24,171 nucleotides of DNA from an uncultured Solobacterium sp. (GCA_900546285.1 URCJ01000032.1:1-24171), one strand, 5' to 3'; positions 15,606 to 23,409 are shown, counted from the stretch's first letter. Program-made: numbers and translations. Notes: generated by a model not told the origin, from the letters alone.

Positions 15606-16907
15606 CTATTTAAAAAATTCTTCCTTATATTTTTTAACTTCACTTAAGGCATGATCCACGAAATAAGCCTTCTTATCCTTCTTATTTCCCTTAAAATCAC
15701 ACTTAAAAATGCCAAAGTTCGCATTCATAGGCACTAACTTATCAATCAAAGAATCACTGATATAAGAAGCCATAGCACCCATCATTGTATCTTGACCTAA
15801 ATATGGACCATTTAATCCATTTAAATAGTTATACATATTTAAGGCTGCATACAAACCGCTAGCCGCTGATTCGATATAACCTTCAACGCCACTGATTTGA
15901 CCAGCCACAAAAACATTAGGATACTCAATAAATTGATAATGATTATTAATTACCTTAGGTGAATTAATATAAGTGTTTCTATGCATTACACCATATCTTA
16001 CAATCGATACATTCTTTAAAGCTGGAATTAATTTTAAAACTCTTAATTGCTCACCAAAAGTTAAATGCGTTTGAAAACCTACGATATTATATAAAGTATC
16101 AATCGCATTATCTTTTCTTAACTGCACTACCGCATAAGGCTTAACACCATCATGTTCCAAACCTACTGGTTTCATAGGACCAAATAATAAAGTCTTATAT
16201 CCTCTTCTAGCCATCTCTTCAAATGGCATACAGCCTTCAAAATAGATCTCAGAATCAATATCATGAACATCAATCTTTTTAGCGTTTACAACTTCTCTAT
16301 GGAAAATTTCAAACTCTTCACGAGTCAAAGGACAATTGATATAATCACCCTCACCCTCTTCATCATATCTTGACTTATAATAGGCGTTTGAAAAATCAAT
16401 AGAATCCTTTTCTACAATTGGTGAAACCGCATCATAAAAATATAAGTAACTCTTACCAGCAAGTCTTTTAATCTCATCAGATAAAGCACCCTGACACAAA
16501 GGACCTGCCGCAATGATAGTTGGAATATTTTCATCAATATGAGTAAATTCTTCATGAATCACTTCAATATTAGGCTCATTATCAATTCTTTCAGTAATAT
16601 ACCTAGAGAAACCTTCTCTATCCACCGCTAAAGACTTACCAGCCTCAACTCTATTCTTATCGGCAACTTCCATGATTAAAGAATCTAGAGTACGCATTTC
16701 TTCTTTTAAAAGACCTACCGCATTATATAAATCATCACTTCTTAAAGAATTAGAACAAATAAGTTCACTATACAAATCAGTCTTAAAAGCCTCGTGCTTC
16801 TTTACAGGCTTTTGTTCATATAGTCTAACTTTCACACCAAGCCTAGCCAACTTATAAGCAGCCTCACAACCAGCTAAACCCGCTCCAACAACAATCACTT
16901 CTCTCAT
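15606..16907 (-). CDS. trmFO: Methylenetetrahydrofolate-tRNA-(uracil-5-)-methyltransferase
   Basis: This folate- and FAD-dependent enzyme methylates U54 in the T-loop of tRNA, the Firmicute alternative to SAM-dependent TrmA. It has 433 residues, the standard length. The FAD-binding V-G-A-G-L-A-G-C-E-A-A is at 7-17; E-L-I-C-S-N-S-L-R-S, the central G-P-L motif and the C-terminal Q-I-S-G-V-E-G-Y-I-E-S-A-A-S-G are family hallmarks. The ATG overlaps the TGA of topA by four bases, so translation is coupled. In many Bacilli xerC, hslVU and codY follow; here the alcohol dehydrogenase does. Confidence 0.97.
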   Translation of the reverse strand: MREVIVVGAGLAGCEAAYKLARLGVKVRLYEQKPVKKHEAFKTDLYSELICSNSLRSDDLYNAVGLLKEEMRTLDSLIMEVADKNRVEAGKSLAVDREGFSRYITERIDNEPNIEVIHEEFTHIDENIPTIIAAGPLCQGALSDEIKRLAGKSYLYFYDAVSPIVEKDSIDFSNAYYKSRYDEEGEGDYINCPLTREEFEIFHREVVNAKKIDVHDIDSEIYFEGCMPFEEMARRGYKTLLFGPMKPVGLEHDGVKPYAVVQLRKDNAIDTLYNIVGFQTHLTFGEQLRVLKLIPALKNVSIVRYGVMHRNTYINSPKVINNHYQFIEYPNVFVAGQISGVEGYIESAASGLYAALNMYNYLNGLNGPYLGQDTMMGAMASYISDSLIDKLVPMNANFGIFKCDFKGNKKDKKAYFVDHALSEVKKYKEEFFK

Positions 16908-19024
16908 TTTTTCTTACTTCTAGTAGCTCTTGGCTTTTTTTCACCCTCGATATTCTCGATATATTTACACTTTGGATAAGCTGAACAGCCAATAAAATAA
17001 GTTCCATATCTTGACTTACGCTTTAATAATGGTTTACCACACTCAGGACAATCTCTTCCAACTTCCTCTGGCTTTTCCTTTTCAATCTTTTCAATATGTT
17101 TACACTCAGGATACTTAGAACATGAAATAAACTTGCCATATCTTCCTGTTCTATAAATCAAAGGAGCGCCACAATCAGGACAATCCCTTCCCACACTCTC
17201 TGTTTCAACATACTTACAAGTTGGATAATTAGAACAAGCCACAAACTTACCATAGCGGCCTTCCTTATAAACTAAGTCGCTACCACACACTGGACACTTC
17301 TCACCAGTCTTTTCATCCTCTTTCTTTTCCATCTTCTCATAGGCATTATCTACAAGAGGTTGGAACTCATCATAGAACTTTCTTAAATACTCAAGATTAT
17401 TCTCCTTATTCTCAGCAATCTTATCCAAGCCATCTTCCATATTAGCAGTATATTTAACATTGATAACTGGCTTAAAGAACTCCTTAAGCTTCTCATCAGT
17501 TAAAGTACCCTGCTCGGTTGGATAGAAATACTTAGTCTTAGACTTATCAGACTCTTTCTTAAGTTCAACATAGTTACGCTTAACAATTGTTTCGATAATA
17601 GTCGCATAAGTACTAGGACGACCAACACCCTCTTCTTCTAGTGCCTTAATCAATTTAGCTTCAGTATAACGACTTGGTCCTTCAGTAAAATGTTGTTCCT
17701 TAACAGTATCCTTTAATTCAAGAACATCCCCTTCTTTTAAAGGCTTTAAGATAACATCCTTACTAGAATCATAATCCTTATAAATCTTCAAAAAACCATC
17801 AAAATCAAGCTTAGAACCACTGATTGTAAACAAATAATCACCGCTTTCAATGTTGTAAGTTACTGAATTAAATGATGCATCCTTCATTAAAGAAGCTAGG
17901 GCTCTAATATAAATAAACTTATATAACTTATATTGATCATTAGTTAAATAAGGCTTGACACTCTCTGGAGTATGATCAAGTGATGTAGGTCTAATAGCCT
18001 CGTGTGCATCCTGACTTGATTCATCATTCTTAACACGATAAAAACCCTTATATTCTTTACCATATTCATTTTCAATAAAACTATAGGCAGCACTAACAAA
18101 CTCGTTAGACAAACGTGTAGAATCGGTACGCATATAAGTGATAAGACCCACCGTCTCATTTTTTAAATCAATACCCTCATATAGATTTTGAGCTAACATC
18201 ATCGTCTTTTTAGCACTAAAATCTAATTTACTAGAAGCTTCTTGTTGAAGAGTTGAAGTGATAAAAGGAAGATAAGGAGCTCTTTTCTTCTTCTTTTCAA
18301 CGACACTACTTACCACAAAAGGCTCTTTTAAATTAGCTACAATCTTATTAGCCTCTTCTTCATTCTTAATTTCAGCCTTCTTGCCCTTAATCTTAGCCAA
18401 AGTAGTATTGAATTCATCCTTATCCTTATTTAATAAAGCCTTGATAGTCCAATATTCTTCAGGCACAAAAGCTGCAATTTCCTTCTCACGATCGCAAATC
18501 ATTCTAAGCGCAATAGATTGTACTCTACCTGCTGACTTAGATTTAATCTTCTTTTGAAGTAGTTTAGACAACTTAAAACCAATAATACGGTCAAGTATTC
18601 TTCTTGTTTCTTGTGATCTAACAAGATTCATATCAATAGTACGAGGATTTTCCATTGAATTTAAAATAGTATTCTTGGTAATTTCATTAAATACTACTCT
18701 ATTTGTATCATCAACATCTAAGCCTAACTCTTGAGCTAGGTGCCAAGAAATAGCCTCTCCCTCTCTATCCGGGTCGGTCGCAAGATATACTTTATCAGCC
18801 TTTGAAACTAAAGACTTTAATTCTTTAACAGTATCCTTTTTATCCTTAGAAACCACATAAGTAGGTTTAAAATCATTTTCAACATCTACTCCTAGCCCTT
18901 CTTTACCAGTAGTAGCCAAGTCACGAATGTGACCCTTACTAGAAACAACCTTATAGTCCTTTCCTAAATATTTTTCAATCGTCTTTGATTTAGAAGGAGA
19001 CTCTACAATAACTAAATTTTTCAT
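16904..19024 (-). CDS. topA: DNA topoisomerase I
   Basis: This type IA enzyme relaxes negative supercoils. It has 706 residues. The TOPRIM domain starts at residue 3 (V-E-S-P-S-K-S-K-T-I) with acidic residues Asp84, Asp86 and Glu88, and the catalytic tyrosine is Tyr297 in L-I-T-Y-M-R-T-D-S. Three C4 zinc ribbons close the protein, each C-P-x-C-G...C-S-x-Y-P-x-C-K, followed by a basic tail (R-A-T-R-S-K-K-K). The Shine-Dalgarno is poor. It sits 51 bases behind dprA, as in Bacillus, and overlaps trmFO. Confidence 0.97.
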   Translation of the reverse strand: MKNLVIVESPSKSKTIEKYLGKDYKVVSSKGHIRDLATTGKEGLGVDVENDFKPTYVVSKDKKDTVKELKSLVSKADKVYLATDPDREGEAISWHLAQELGLDVDDTNRVVFNEITKNTILNSMENPRTIDMNLVRSQETRRILDRIIGFKLSKLLQKKIKSKSAGRVQSIALRMICDREKEIAAFVPEEYWTIKALLNKDKDEFNTTLAKIKGKKAEIKNEEEANKIVANLKEPFVVSSVVEKKKKRAPYLPFITSTLQQEASSKLDFSAKKTMMLAQNLYEGIDLKNETVGLITYMRTDSTRLSNEFVSAAYSFIENEYGKEYKGFYRVKNDESSQDAHEAIRPTSLDHTPESVKPYLTNDQYKLYKFIYIRALASLMKDASFNSVTYNIESGDYLFTISGSKLDFDGFLKIYKDYDSSKDVILKPLKEGDVLELKDTVKEQHFTEGPSRYTEAKLIKALEEEGVGRPSTYATIIETIVKRNYVELKKESDKSKTKYFYPTEQGTLTDEKLKEFFKPVINVKYTANMEDGLDKIAENKENNLEYLRKFYDEFQPLVDNAYEKMEKKEDEKTGEKCPVCGSDLVYKEGRYGKFVACSNYPTCKYVETESVGRDCPDCGAPLIYRTGRYGKFISCSKYPECKHIEKIEKEKPEEVGRDCPECGKPLLKRKSRYGTYFIGCSAYPKCKYIENIEGEKKPRATRSKKK

Positions 19025-19050
19025 TTTTCAATCACGCTCTCTATTTCAAT

Positions 19051-19079
19051 AAATTACACATTCAATTATTATTTGTCAA
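19051..19079 (-). promoter_or_regulatory. topA: Possible promoter of topA
   Basis: A consensus TTGACA (19079-19074), overlapping the last codons of dprA, is followed after 17 bases by TAATTT (19056-19051), preceded by TGTG. The -10 box is weak, so this is tentative. Confidence 0.35.
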
Positions 19080-19792
19080 TTTATATCTTCATATTTAAGG
19101 ATTTCAGCACCCTCTTGAATTAATTGATTATTAAATTTACCACTTTCATCAAAACAAGTAAAAGGTAAAACTTTAATCGTTTTCCCCAAAGTTAAAGACT
19201 CATTAACTGTCGTTAAAGTACCAGACTTATTTTTAGCCTCCATAATAAGCACTTCTTCGCCCAAAGCCGCAATAATCCTATTTCTAAAAGGAAAATGATA
19301 GGCATTAGGAGCAGTCTTAAAAGGATATTCACTAATAAGTAGGCCCTCTTGTTTTATTCTTTTATATAAATCCCTATTTTCAGCAGGATAAATATAATCA
19401 ATGCCACAACCTAAAACACCAATTGTCATCTTAGCGTTTCTATGAGCGCATGCATCAATTCCCTTAGCCAAACCTGAGACAATTACTTTTTTATTCCTTA
19501 CTTTTTGAACATACTTTTCAGTGGCAAATAAGGCATAATCACAAGGCCTTCTAGAGCCCACAATACTTATCTTATCTCTTTTTAATAAGCTAATGTCTCC
19601 TCTATAAAAAAGAACGAAAGGACTTTTGTTAAGATCAAATAATTCAATAGGATAAGCATCATCAAAAATAGTTATCGCATTAGGACAAAACCTTTCCTCA
19701 ACATCTTCATTTTTGACAACAGCTTTTCTAATTAAGTCATAGTTGCCAGCATACTTGATTGCTAGCGAAATTAATTTATTTCTATTTTCCAT
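19076..19792 (-). CDS. dprA: DNA-processing protein DprA (short form)
   Basis: DprA binds incoming single-stranded DNA and loads RecA during natural transformation; it is also kept in non-competent species. The Rossmann-like core is clear: V-G-S-R-R-P-C-D-Y-A, G-L-A-K-G-I-D-A-C-A-H, G-V-L-G-C-G-I-D-Y-I-Y-P and P-F-R-N-R-I-I-A-A-L. At 238 residues it is shorter than most DprA proteins (about 280-370), with a reduced N-terminal domain and no C-terminal winged helix. No stop or frameshift is visible within the core, so this is a compact rather than a broken gene. It lies between rnhB and topA in the usual order. Confidence 0.93.
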   Translation of the reverse strand: MENRNKLISLAIKYAGNYDLIRKAVVKNEDVEERFCPNAITIFDDAYPIELFDLNKSPFVLFYRGDISLLKRDKISIVGSRRPCDYALFATEKYVQKVRNKKVIVSGLAKGIDACAHRNAKMTIGVLGCGIDYIYPAENRDLYKRIKQEGLLISEYPFKTAPNAYHFPFRNRIIAALGEEVLIMEAKNKSGTLTTVNESLTLGKTIKVLPFTCFDESGKFNNQLIQEGAEILKYEDIN

Positions 19793-19810
19793 ACTCTATT
19801 ATTGAGATGA

Positions 19811-19848
19811 AAAAGAAAAATTCCTACCCTCTTTTCTTTAAAGTAGGA
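19811..19848 (-). terminator. Weak candidate terminator at the end of rnhB
   Basis: TCCTAC (19848-19843) can pair with GTAGGA (19827-19822) around a loop of about 15 bases and is followed by an interrupted T-run (ATTTTTCTTTTT). The large loop makes it weak, and read-through into dprA is likely. Confidence 0.3.
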
Positions 19849-20441
19849 TCCTTACAAGGACCATAAGACATACGATAGATATCAAAAACCCCATATTCTC
19901 TTAATAACTCAAGGTGTCTTTTAGTAGGATAACCCTTATGCTTACGATATTCATATTCAGGATATAACTTATCATATTCATACATTATCTTGTCTCTTGT
20001 GACCTTAGCTAAAATAGAAGCTCCTGCAATTGAAATAGACTTAGCGTCACCCTTAATAATAGGAATAACTTTTTCATTATCAACAATCGGCATCGCATCA
20101 GTTAAAACATACTTCACATCATATGACAAAGCTATCTCACTCATAGCCTTTTTAGTAGCCGCATAGATATTAAGCTCATCAATTTCCTTTGGCTCAACAA
20201 TCTTTATGCAATAATACAAAGCATCCTCAACAATTTGATTATATAGGATATCTCTTTTCTTCTCGCTCAACTTCTTAGAATCATTAATTAATTCGTTATT
20301 ATAACCAACAGGAAAAACACAACCTGCCACAACAAGAGGCCCACACAAAGGGCCCCTACCAGCTTCATCGATTCCCATTACTAAATTATCTGTACCAAGA
20401 CACAAGTTTTCATATTCATTCAATAGGCTCATATTTTTCAA
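19824..20441 (-). CDS. rnhB: Ribonuclease HII
   Basis: This enzyme cuts RNA in RNA-DNA hybrids and removes single ribonucleotides from DNA. Starting at TTG 20441 it has 205 residues; the metal-binding D-E-A-G-R-G-P-L-C-G-P is at about 25-35, and T-D-A, S-I-A-G-A-S-I-L-A-K-V-T-R-D and G-Y-P-T-x-x-H are present. The start is ambiguous: AAGGA is correctly spaced for the TTG at 20441, while the ATG at 20432 is rather far from it and a TTG at 20456 lies in the ribosome binding site. The gene begins inside the last codons of ylqF, so translation is probably coupled. Confidence 0.93.
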   Translation of the reverse strand: MKNMSLLNEYENLCLGTDNLVMGIDEAGRGPLCGPLVVAGCVFPVGYNNELINDSKKLSEKKRDILYNQIVEDALYYCIKIVEPKEIDELNIYAATKKAMSEIALSYDVKYVLTDAMPIVDNEKVIPIIKGDAKSISIAGASILAKVTRDKIMYEYDKLYPEYEYRKHKGYPTKRHLELLREYGVFDIYRMSYGPCKDPTLKKRG

Positions 20442-21267
20442 AAGTAATCCTTCCAATATTGTTTTCTCTGATATCCTTTAAAAGTAAGCTATAAGCCTTA
20501 TGGCGATCAACACCGCCATCACTTGTTAGCCACATCTTCTTTAAGCCTATTTCATTAATTAAATCAGCACTATTTTCATCAATCTCATAGCGCTTATTTA
20601 AAAGGCCTGGATAATTTTCTTTAATATAATTTAGACCAAAATAAACTAAAGATTCTTCATTTAAAATCTTATCGTTCATACTTCCTAATAAAGCTAATAT
20701 CATCGCTTGGTTTTGGTCCTCAATTTTAGGCCATAAAACACCTGGTGTATCTAATAATTCAACATCTTCATTGATTCTAATCCATTGTAGATTCTTGGTA
20801 ACACCTGGTCTATTTTCTGCCTTAGCCACCTTCTTTTTAACCACATTATTAATAAAAGTTGACTTACCAACATTAGGTATACCAACAACCATTGCCCTTA
20901 AGACCTTCTTACGAATACCTCTTTCTCTTGCCTTATCAAGTTTCGCCTTCAAGATCAATTTAACCTTATCAACTACTTTCTTAGTATTCTTTTCATTTAA
21001 AGAGTCACACAGAATAACATTCTTAAAACCATTGACCCACAATTCATTTTGTTTAGGATCTGCCTTATCAACCTTATTAAGAATGATTAATCTTTCCTTA
21101 TTACTAGCCATCTCATCAAGTAAAGGATTGCCACTTGCCAAAGGCATTCTAGCATCCCTTATTTCAATGATGATATCAACCAGTTTTAACTGTTCTTCCA
21201 TTTGTCTTCTGGCCTTTTCCATATGACCTGGATACCAGTTTATTGTTACCTTATTTTCATTATCCAT
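20416..21267 (-). CDS. ylqF: Ribosome biogenesis GTPase YlqF (RbgA)
   Basis: This circularly permuted GTPase is needed for late assembly of the 50S subunit in Firmicutes. It has 283 residues. The G4 motif L-N-K-V-D comes first, then G1 G-I-P-N-V-G-K-S-T and G3 D-T-P-G-V-L, the permuted order; the N-terminal I-N-W-Y-P-G-H-M-E-K-A-R-R is diagnostic. The start is the ATG at 21267, with AAGGAAG eight bases upstream; a GTG at 21276 falls in that site. Its first ten codons and part of its leader occur again 536 bases upstream, so the natural promoter may have been separated from the gene by an insertion. Confidence 0.95.
   Translation of the reverse strand: MDNENKVTINWYPGHMEKARRQMEEQLKLVDIIIEIRDARMPLASGNPLLDEMASNKERLIILNKVDKADPKQNELWVNGFKNVILCDSLNEKNTKKVVDKVKLILKAKLDKARERGIRKKVLRAMVVGIPNVGKSTFINNVVKKKVAKAENRPGVTKNLQWIRINEDVELLDTPGVLWPKIEDQNQAMILALLGSMNDKILNEESLVYFGLNYIKENYPGLLNKRYEIDENSADLINEIGLKKMWLTSDGGVDRHKAYSLLLKDIRENNIGRITFEKYEPIE
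21238..21267 (-). repeat. 30-bp direct repeat, copy A (first ten codons of ylqF)
   Basis: This segment is identical to 21774-21803. Similarity continues more weakly on both sides, through a TGATAA-containing leader on one side and a TATACC/GATACC stretch on the other. It forms one boundary of the RhuM insertion. Confidence 0.9.
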
Positions 21268-21297
21268 GTTTATCACTTCCTTTTTATAAATTGTAAA

Positions 21298-21615
21298 TTA
21301 TTTGATTAGATGTGCCGAAATAACCATATCTAAGTTGTAATATAATACATTCCTAGTAATCTCTCTATTGCCCTCTTTTTCAACTAGTGCAAAATTTGCA
21401 CTAGTTGAATTTTCATTCAGTTCAAGCTCAGAATATATATTTTTAATATGCTTGGTAACTACTGTTCTGTCCACATTAAATAGTTCTCCGATAGCTTTCT
21501 GTGTTAACCACAAATCACCATCTTCAAATCTAACTTGAATTCCTTTATCATGTGTTTGTCTTTCAAATATTAAGAATTCCGCACTGCTACTTCTTACGAT
21601 TAAATCTTTTGTCAC
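21298..21615 (-). pseudogene. RhuM-family protein, N-terminal fragment
   Basis: The remaining 105 residues match the start of the virulence RhuM family: S-A-E-F-L-I-F, then V-R-F-E-D-G-D-L-W-L-T-Q-K-A-I-G-E-L-F, the T-K-H-I-K-N-I-Y helix and E-G-N-R-E-I-T-R-N-V-L-Y-Y-N-L-D. Homologues continue for about 200 more residues after Y-N-L-D-x-I-I-S, but here the frame ends eight residues later in unrelated sequence, just before the ylqF leader, so the gene is truncated at its 3' end. A GTG at 21615 is the better start, since AGGAG sits nine bases upstream; an ATG at 21624 directly abuts that site. RhuM genes have no established biochemical function and usually lie on genomic islands or near restriction-modification loci. 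It could still encode a short DNA-binding protein. Confidence 0.75.
21379..21409. repeat. 31-bp perfect palindrome inside the RhuM fragment
   Basis: The arms TTCAACTAGTGCAAA and TTTGCACTAGTTGAA are perfect reverse complements around one A. The sequence encodes E-N-S-T-S-A-N-F-A-L-V-E-K on the minus strand. On the plus strand a short T-run follows, so it resembles a terminator for antisense transcripts; on the minus strand none follows. Confidence 0.85.
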
Positions 21616-21725
21616 TTTTATCATCTCCTATATCTAAAATCTTAGTTTTCCATCAAACGGAATTACCATTAAGTTTTAATAATTTAAATCATTTTTTACT
21701 ATTAAACACAAGAAAGAAAAATTCT

Positions 21726-21803
21726 TTATTTACGAAAGCTTATGAGTAATTTTCCATAAGTTGGTATATACCGGTTTATTGTTACCTTATTTTCATTATC
21801 CAT
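21726..21803 (-). pseudogene. Stranded 5' copy of ylqF
   Basis: A 25-codon frame begins M-D-N-E-N-K-V-T-I-N, exactly as in ylqF, then diverges (R-Y-I-P-T-Y-G-K) and stops. It has an AAAGG ribosome-binding-like site and the same TGATAA leader element as intact ylqF. It is most simply the original ylqF start left behind when the RhuM segment entered, or a duplicated end made by integration. Confidence 0.7.
21774..21803 (-). repeat. 30-bp direct repeat, copy B
   Basis: This is an exact second copy of 21238-21267, 536 bases away and in the same orientation. The two copies bracket the RhuM fragment and about 150 bases of AT-rich non-coding DNA upstream of it, in which no other gene is seen. Confidence 0.9.
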
Positions 21804-21824
21804 AGTTATCACTCACTACCTTTA

Positions 21825-21833
21825 AATATAACA
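21825..21833 (-). promoter_or_regulatory. Possible extended -10 promoter upstream of the stranded ylqF start
   Basis: TGT-TATATT on the minus strand has the TGN extension of Firmicute extended -10 promoters; no good -35 box is seen. It lies just downstream of the LOG-gene terminator and may be the ancestral ylqF promoter. Confidence 0.35.
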
Positions 21834-21837
21834 TAAG

Positions 21838-21864
21838 TTAATAAAACAGTTGCCTAGACAACTG
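21838..21864 (-). terminator. Terminator of lepB-LOG unit
   Basis: CAGTTG (21864-21859) pairs with CAACTG (21852-21847) around a six-base loop, followed by TTTTATT. The hairpin includes the stop codon of the LOG-family gene. Confidence 0.7.
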
Positions 21865-22402
21865 CATTATACTTATTTATCACATCAATTATTTCTTCTA
21901 AGTTATTCAAGAAAAAGATTCTTTCTTGTTTCTCTTTAGAAGATAAATCATAGTCAATCATCTTATTTAATAAAGCCTTTAAATCATCATAATAACCATT
22001 CAAGTTATAGACAATGCAAGGTGCATCTAAATGTTTAAGAGAAACCTTGCACATTACTTCCGCAATCTCTTCTAAAGTTCCTGTACCACCTGGAAAAGCG
22101 ATAAAGGCATCGCCAAGTTCAATCATCTTAGATCTTCTAGATGGCATATCTTCGGTAATATAAAGTTTAGTAATTTCTTTATACTCCAAGCCCTGATCAA
22201 TGAAGAATTGAGGTTCAACACCAATTACTTCACCACCATTTTTTAAAACATTTTCAGCTAATACACCCATTAAACCAGACTTAGAACCACCATATACAAG
22301 ATTATTACCCGACTTACCAATCCAGGTTCCTAGTTCTTCACAAGCTGTTTTTAACCTCAAATCATTTCCAAAATTAGCACCTAAATATACCGTAATATTC
22401 AT
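21854..22402 (-). CDS. LOG-family (TIGR00730) nucleoside 5'-monophosphate phosphoribohydrolase
   Basis: The protein has 182 residues with a Rossmann-like fold. The active-site motifs are S-R-R-S-K-M at 88-93 and P-G-G-T-G-T-L-E-E at 104-112, with Y-G-G-S-K-S-G-L-M-G as the nucleotide-binding loop. Characterised LOG proteins hydrolyse cytokinin riboside or AMP-type monophosphates to base and ribose 5-phosphate; in bacteria the natural role is often unclear (nucleotide salvage or homeostasis). Its ATG follows the lepB stop without a gap, and a terminator overlaps its end. Some relatives are misannotated as lysine decarboxylase. Confidence 0.92.
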   Translation of the reverse strand: MNITVYLGANFGNDLRLKTACEELGTWIGKSGNNLVYGGSKSGLMGVLAENVLKNGGEVIGVEPQFFIDQGLEYKEITKLYITEDMPSRRSKMIELGDAFIAFPGGTGTLEEIAEVMCKVSLKHLDAPCIVYNLNGYYDDLKALLNKMIDYDLSSKEKQERIFFLNNLEEIIDVINKYNAVV

Positions 22403-22912
22403 TTACTTTACTCCAATTCTATTAAATGGATAATATACAAAGAAATGAGTTGATTTAATCTCTTCCTTACTAAAAGCTCCATAATATCTAGAATCCTTAG
22501 AAACAGGACGATTATCTCCTAAACAGAAATATTCATTTTCACCTAAAGTTATCTCAAAATCATTAGTATAGACATCATCACTCAAGAATTCTTCTTCCAC
22601 ATATTCACCATTGATAAATAACATATTATTTATATAAGCGATAGTGTCATTAGGAAGCCCGATAACCCTTTTAACAAGTAATTCACTAGCCTTTGGTGAA
22701 TCAATAACACAGATATCAAAGCGTTCAATGCCAAGATTTTTAGTAAGTACAAAACTAAAACCACGGTCATTGGTTTGTAGTGTTGGATACATACTAGTAC
22801 CATGTACTTGTGCTGATATAAATAAAAACTTAAAACAAATAAAAACTACAATAATTGCGGTTATTCCAACTTGGAAAAAGTCTTTAATAATTTCAATAAT
22901 TTTTTTACCCAT
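22403..22912 (-). CDS. lepB: Signal peptidase I
   Basis: This membrane peptidase removes signal peptides from secreted proteins, which would include the glucosaminidase encoded at the left end. It has 169 residues: one N-terminal membrane anchor (about 16-35), catalytic Ser40 in G-T-S-M-Y-P-T, general base Lys81 in V-K-R-V-I-G-L-P-N-D, and the G-D-N-R-P-V-S-K-D-S-R box E. The size is typical of the Gram-positive SipS type. The ribosome binding site is poor. It begins about 16 bases after the rplS terminator, so it is likely expressed by read-through; it abuts the LOG gene. Confidence 0.96.
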   Translation of the reverse strand: MGKKIIEIIKDFFQVGITAIIVVFICFKFLFISAQVHGTSMYPTLQTNDRGFSFVLTKNLGIERFDICVIDSPKASELLVKRVIGLPNDTIAYINNMLFINGEYVEEEFLSDDVYTNDFEITLGENEYFCLGDNRPVSKDSRYYGAFSKEEIKSTHFFVYYPFNRIGVK

Positions 22913-22927
22913 ACTGATATATTACAT

Positions 22928-22950
22928 TAAAAAAGTCGCACTGGGCGACT
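22928..22950 (-). terminator. Terminator after rplS
   Basis: AGTCGC (22950-22945) pairs with GCGACT (22939-22934) around five bases, flanked by A-rich sequence upstream and a run of six T downstream. It separates rplS from lepB. Confidence 0.85.
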
Positions 22951-22962
22951 CTTTTAATCAAA

Positions 22963-23310
22963 TTAACGAACTTCTTTAATTCTAGCTGACTTACCAGAAC
23001 GGCTTCTTAAGTAATAAAGTTTAGATCTTCTAACCTTACCAACTCTTAATACTGTAACCTTATCGATAACTGGTGAATGCATAGGGAATGTTCTTTCAAC
23101 ACCTACACCGCTTGATAACTTTCTAACTGTGAAAGTTTCACCGATACCACTACCTTGAACCTTAATTACAACACCTTCGAATGCTTGGATACGAGACTTG
23201 TCGCCTTCCTTAATTCTTACGTCAACTCTTACTGTCATACCAGCTTTGATTTCTGGAAGATCAGTCTTTAATTGATCCTTAGTAATTTCATTTACTAAAT
23301 TTAAATTCAT
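22963..23310 (-). CDS. rplS: Ribosomal protein L19
   Basis: This 50S protein at the subunit interface has 115 residues. The core is typical: P-E-I-K-A-G-M-T-V-R-V-D-V-R-I-K-E-G, R-I-Q-A-F-E-G-V-V-I, G-V-G-V-E-R-T-F-P-M-H-S-P and the basic C-terminal R-R-S-K-L-Y-Y-L-R. AAGGAG precedes the ATG. It has its own promoter, a short folded leader and a strong terminator, so it is largely a single-gene unit. Confidence 0.97.
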   Translation of the reverse strand: MNLNLVNEITKDQLKTDLPEIKAGMTVRVDVRIKEGDKSRIQAFEGVVIKVQGSGIGETFTVRKLSSGVGVERTFPMHSPVIDKVTVLRVGKVRRSKLYYLRSRSGKSARIKEVR

Positions 23311-23338
23311 CTTTCTTCTCCTTTTAACATGTAATAAT

Positions 23339-23371
23339 GTTGTTCATAATCAACACGAAAAGCGGAACAAC
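23339..23371 (-). ncRNA. Candidate L19 leader hairpin
   Basis: In the roughly 60-base 5' untranslated region of rplS, GTTGTTC (23371-23365) pairs exactly with GAACAAC (23345-23339), enclosing about 19 bases. Firmicutes are known to carry a short L19 leader upstream of rplS; this matches in place and size, but the conserved internal sequence was not verified. Confidence 0.5.
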
Positions 23372-23379
23372 GCTTAAGT

Positions 23380-23409
23380 ATGATAACATAGTCAAACCCA
23401 TTTAGGCAA
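23380..23409 (-). promoter_or_regulatory. rplS: Promoter of rplS
   Basis: TTGCCT (23409-23404) is followed after 18 bases by TATCAT (23385-23380), which carries a TGT extension of the -10 box. The start is predicted near 23373. The remainder of the 305-base gap between rplS and the PTS gene holds only the terminator at 23509-23536 and AT-rich sequence. Confidence 0.55.
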
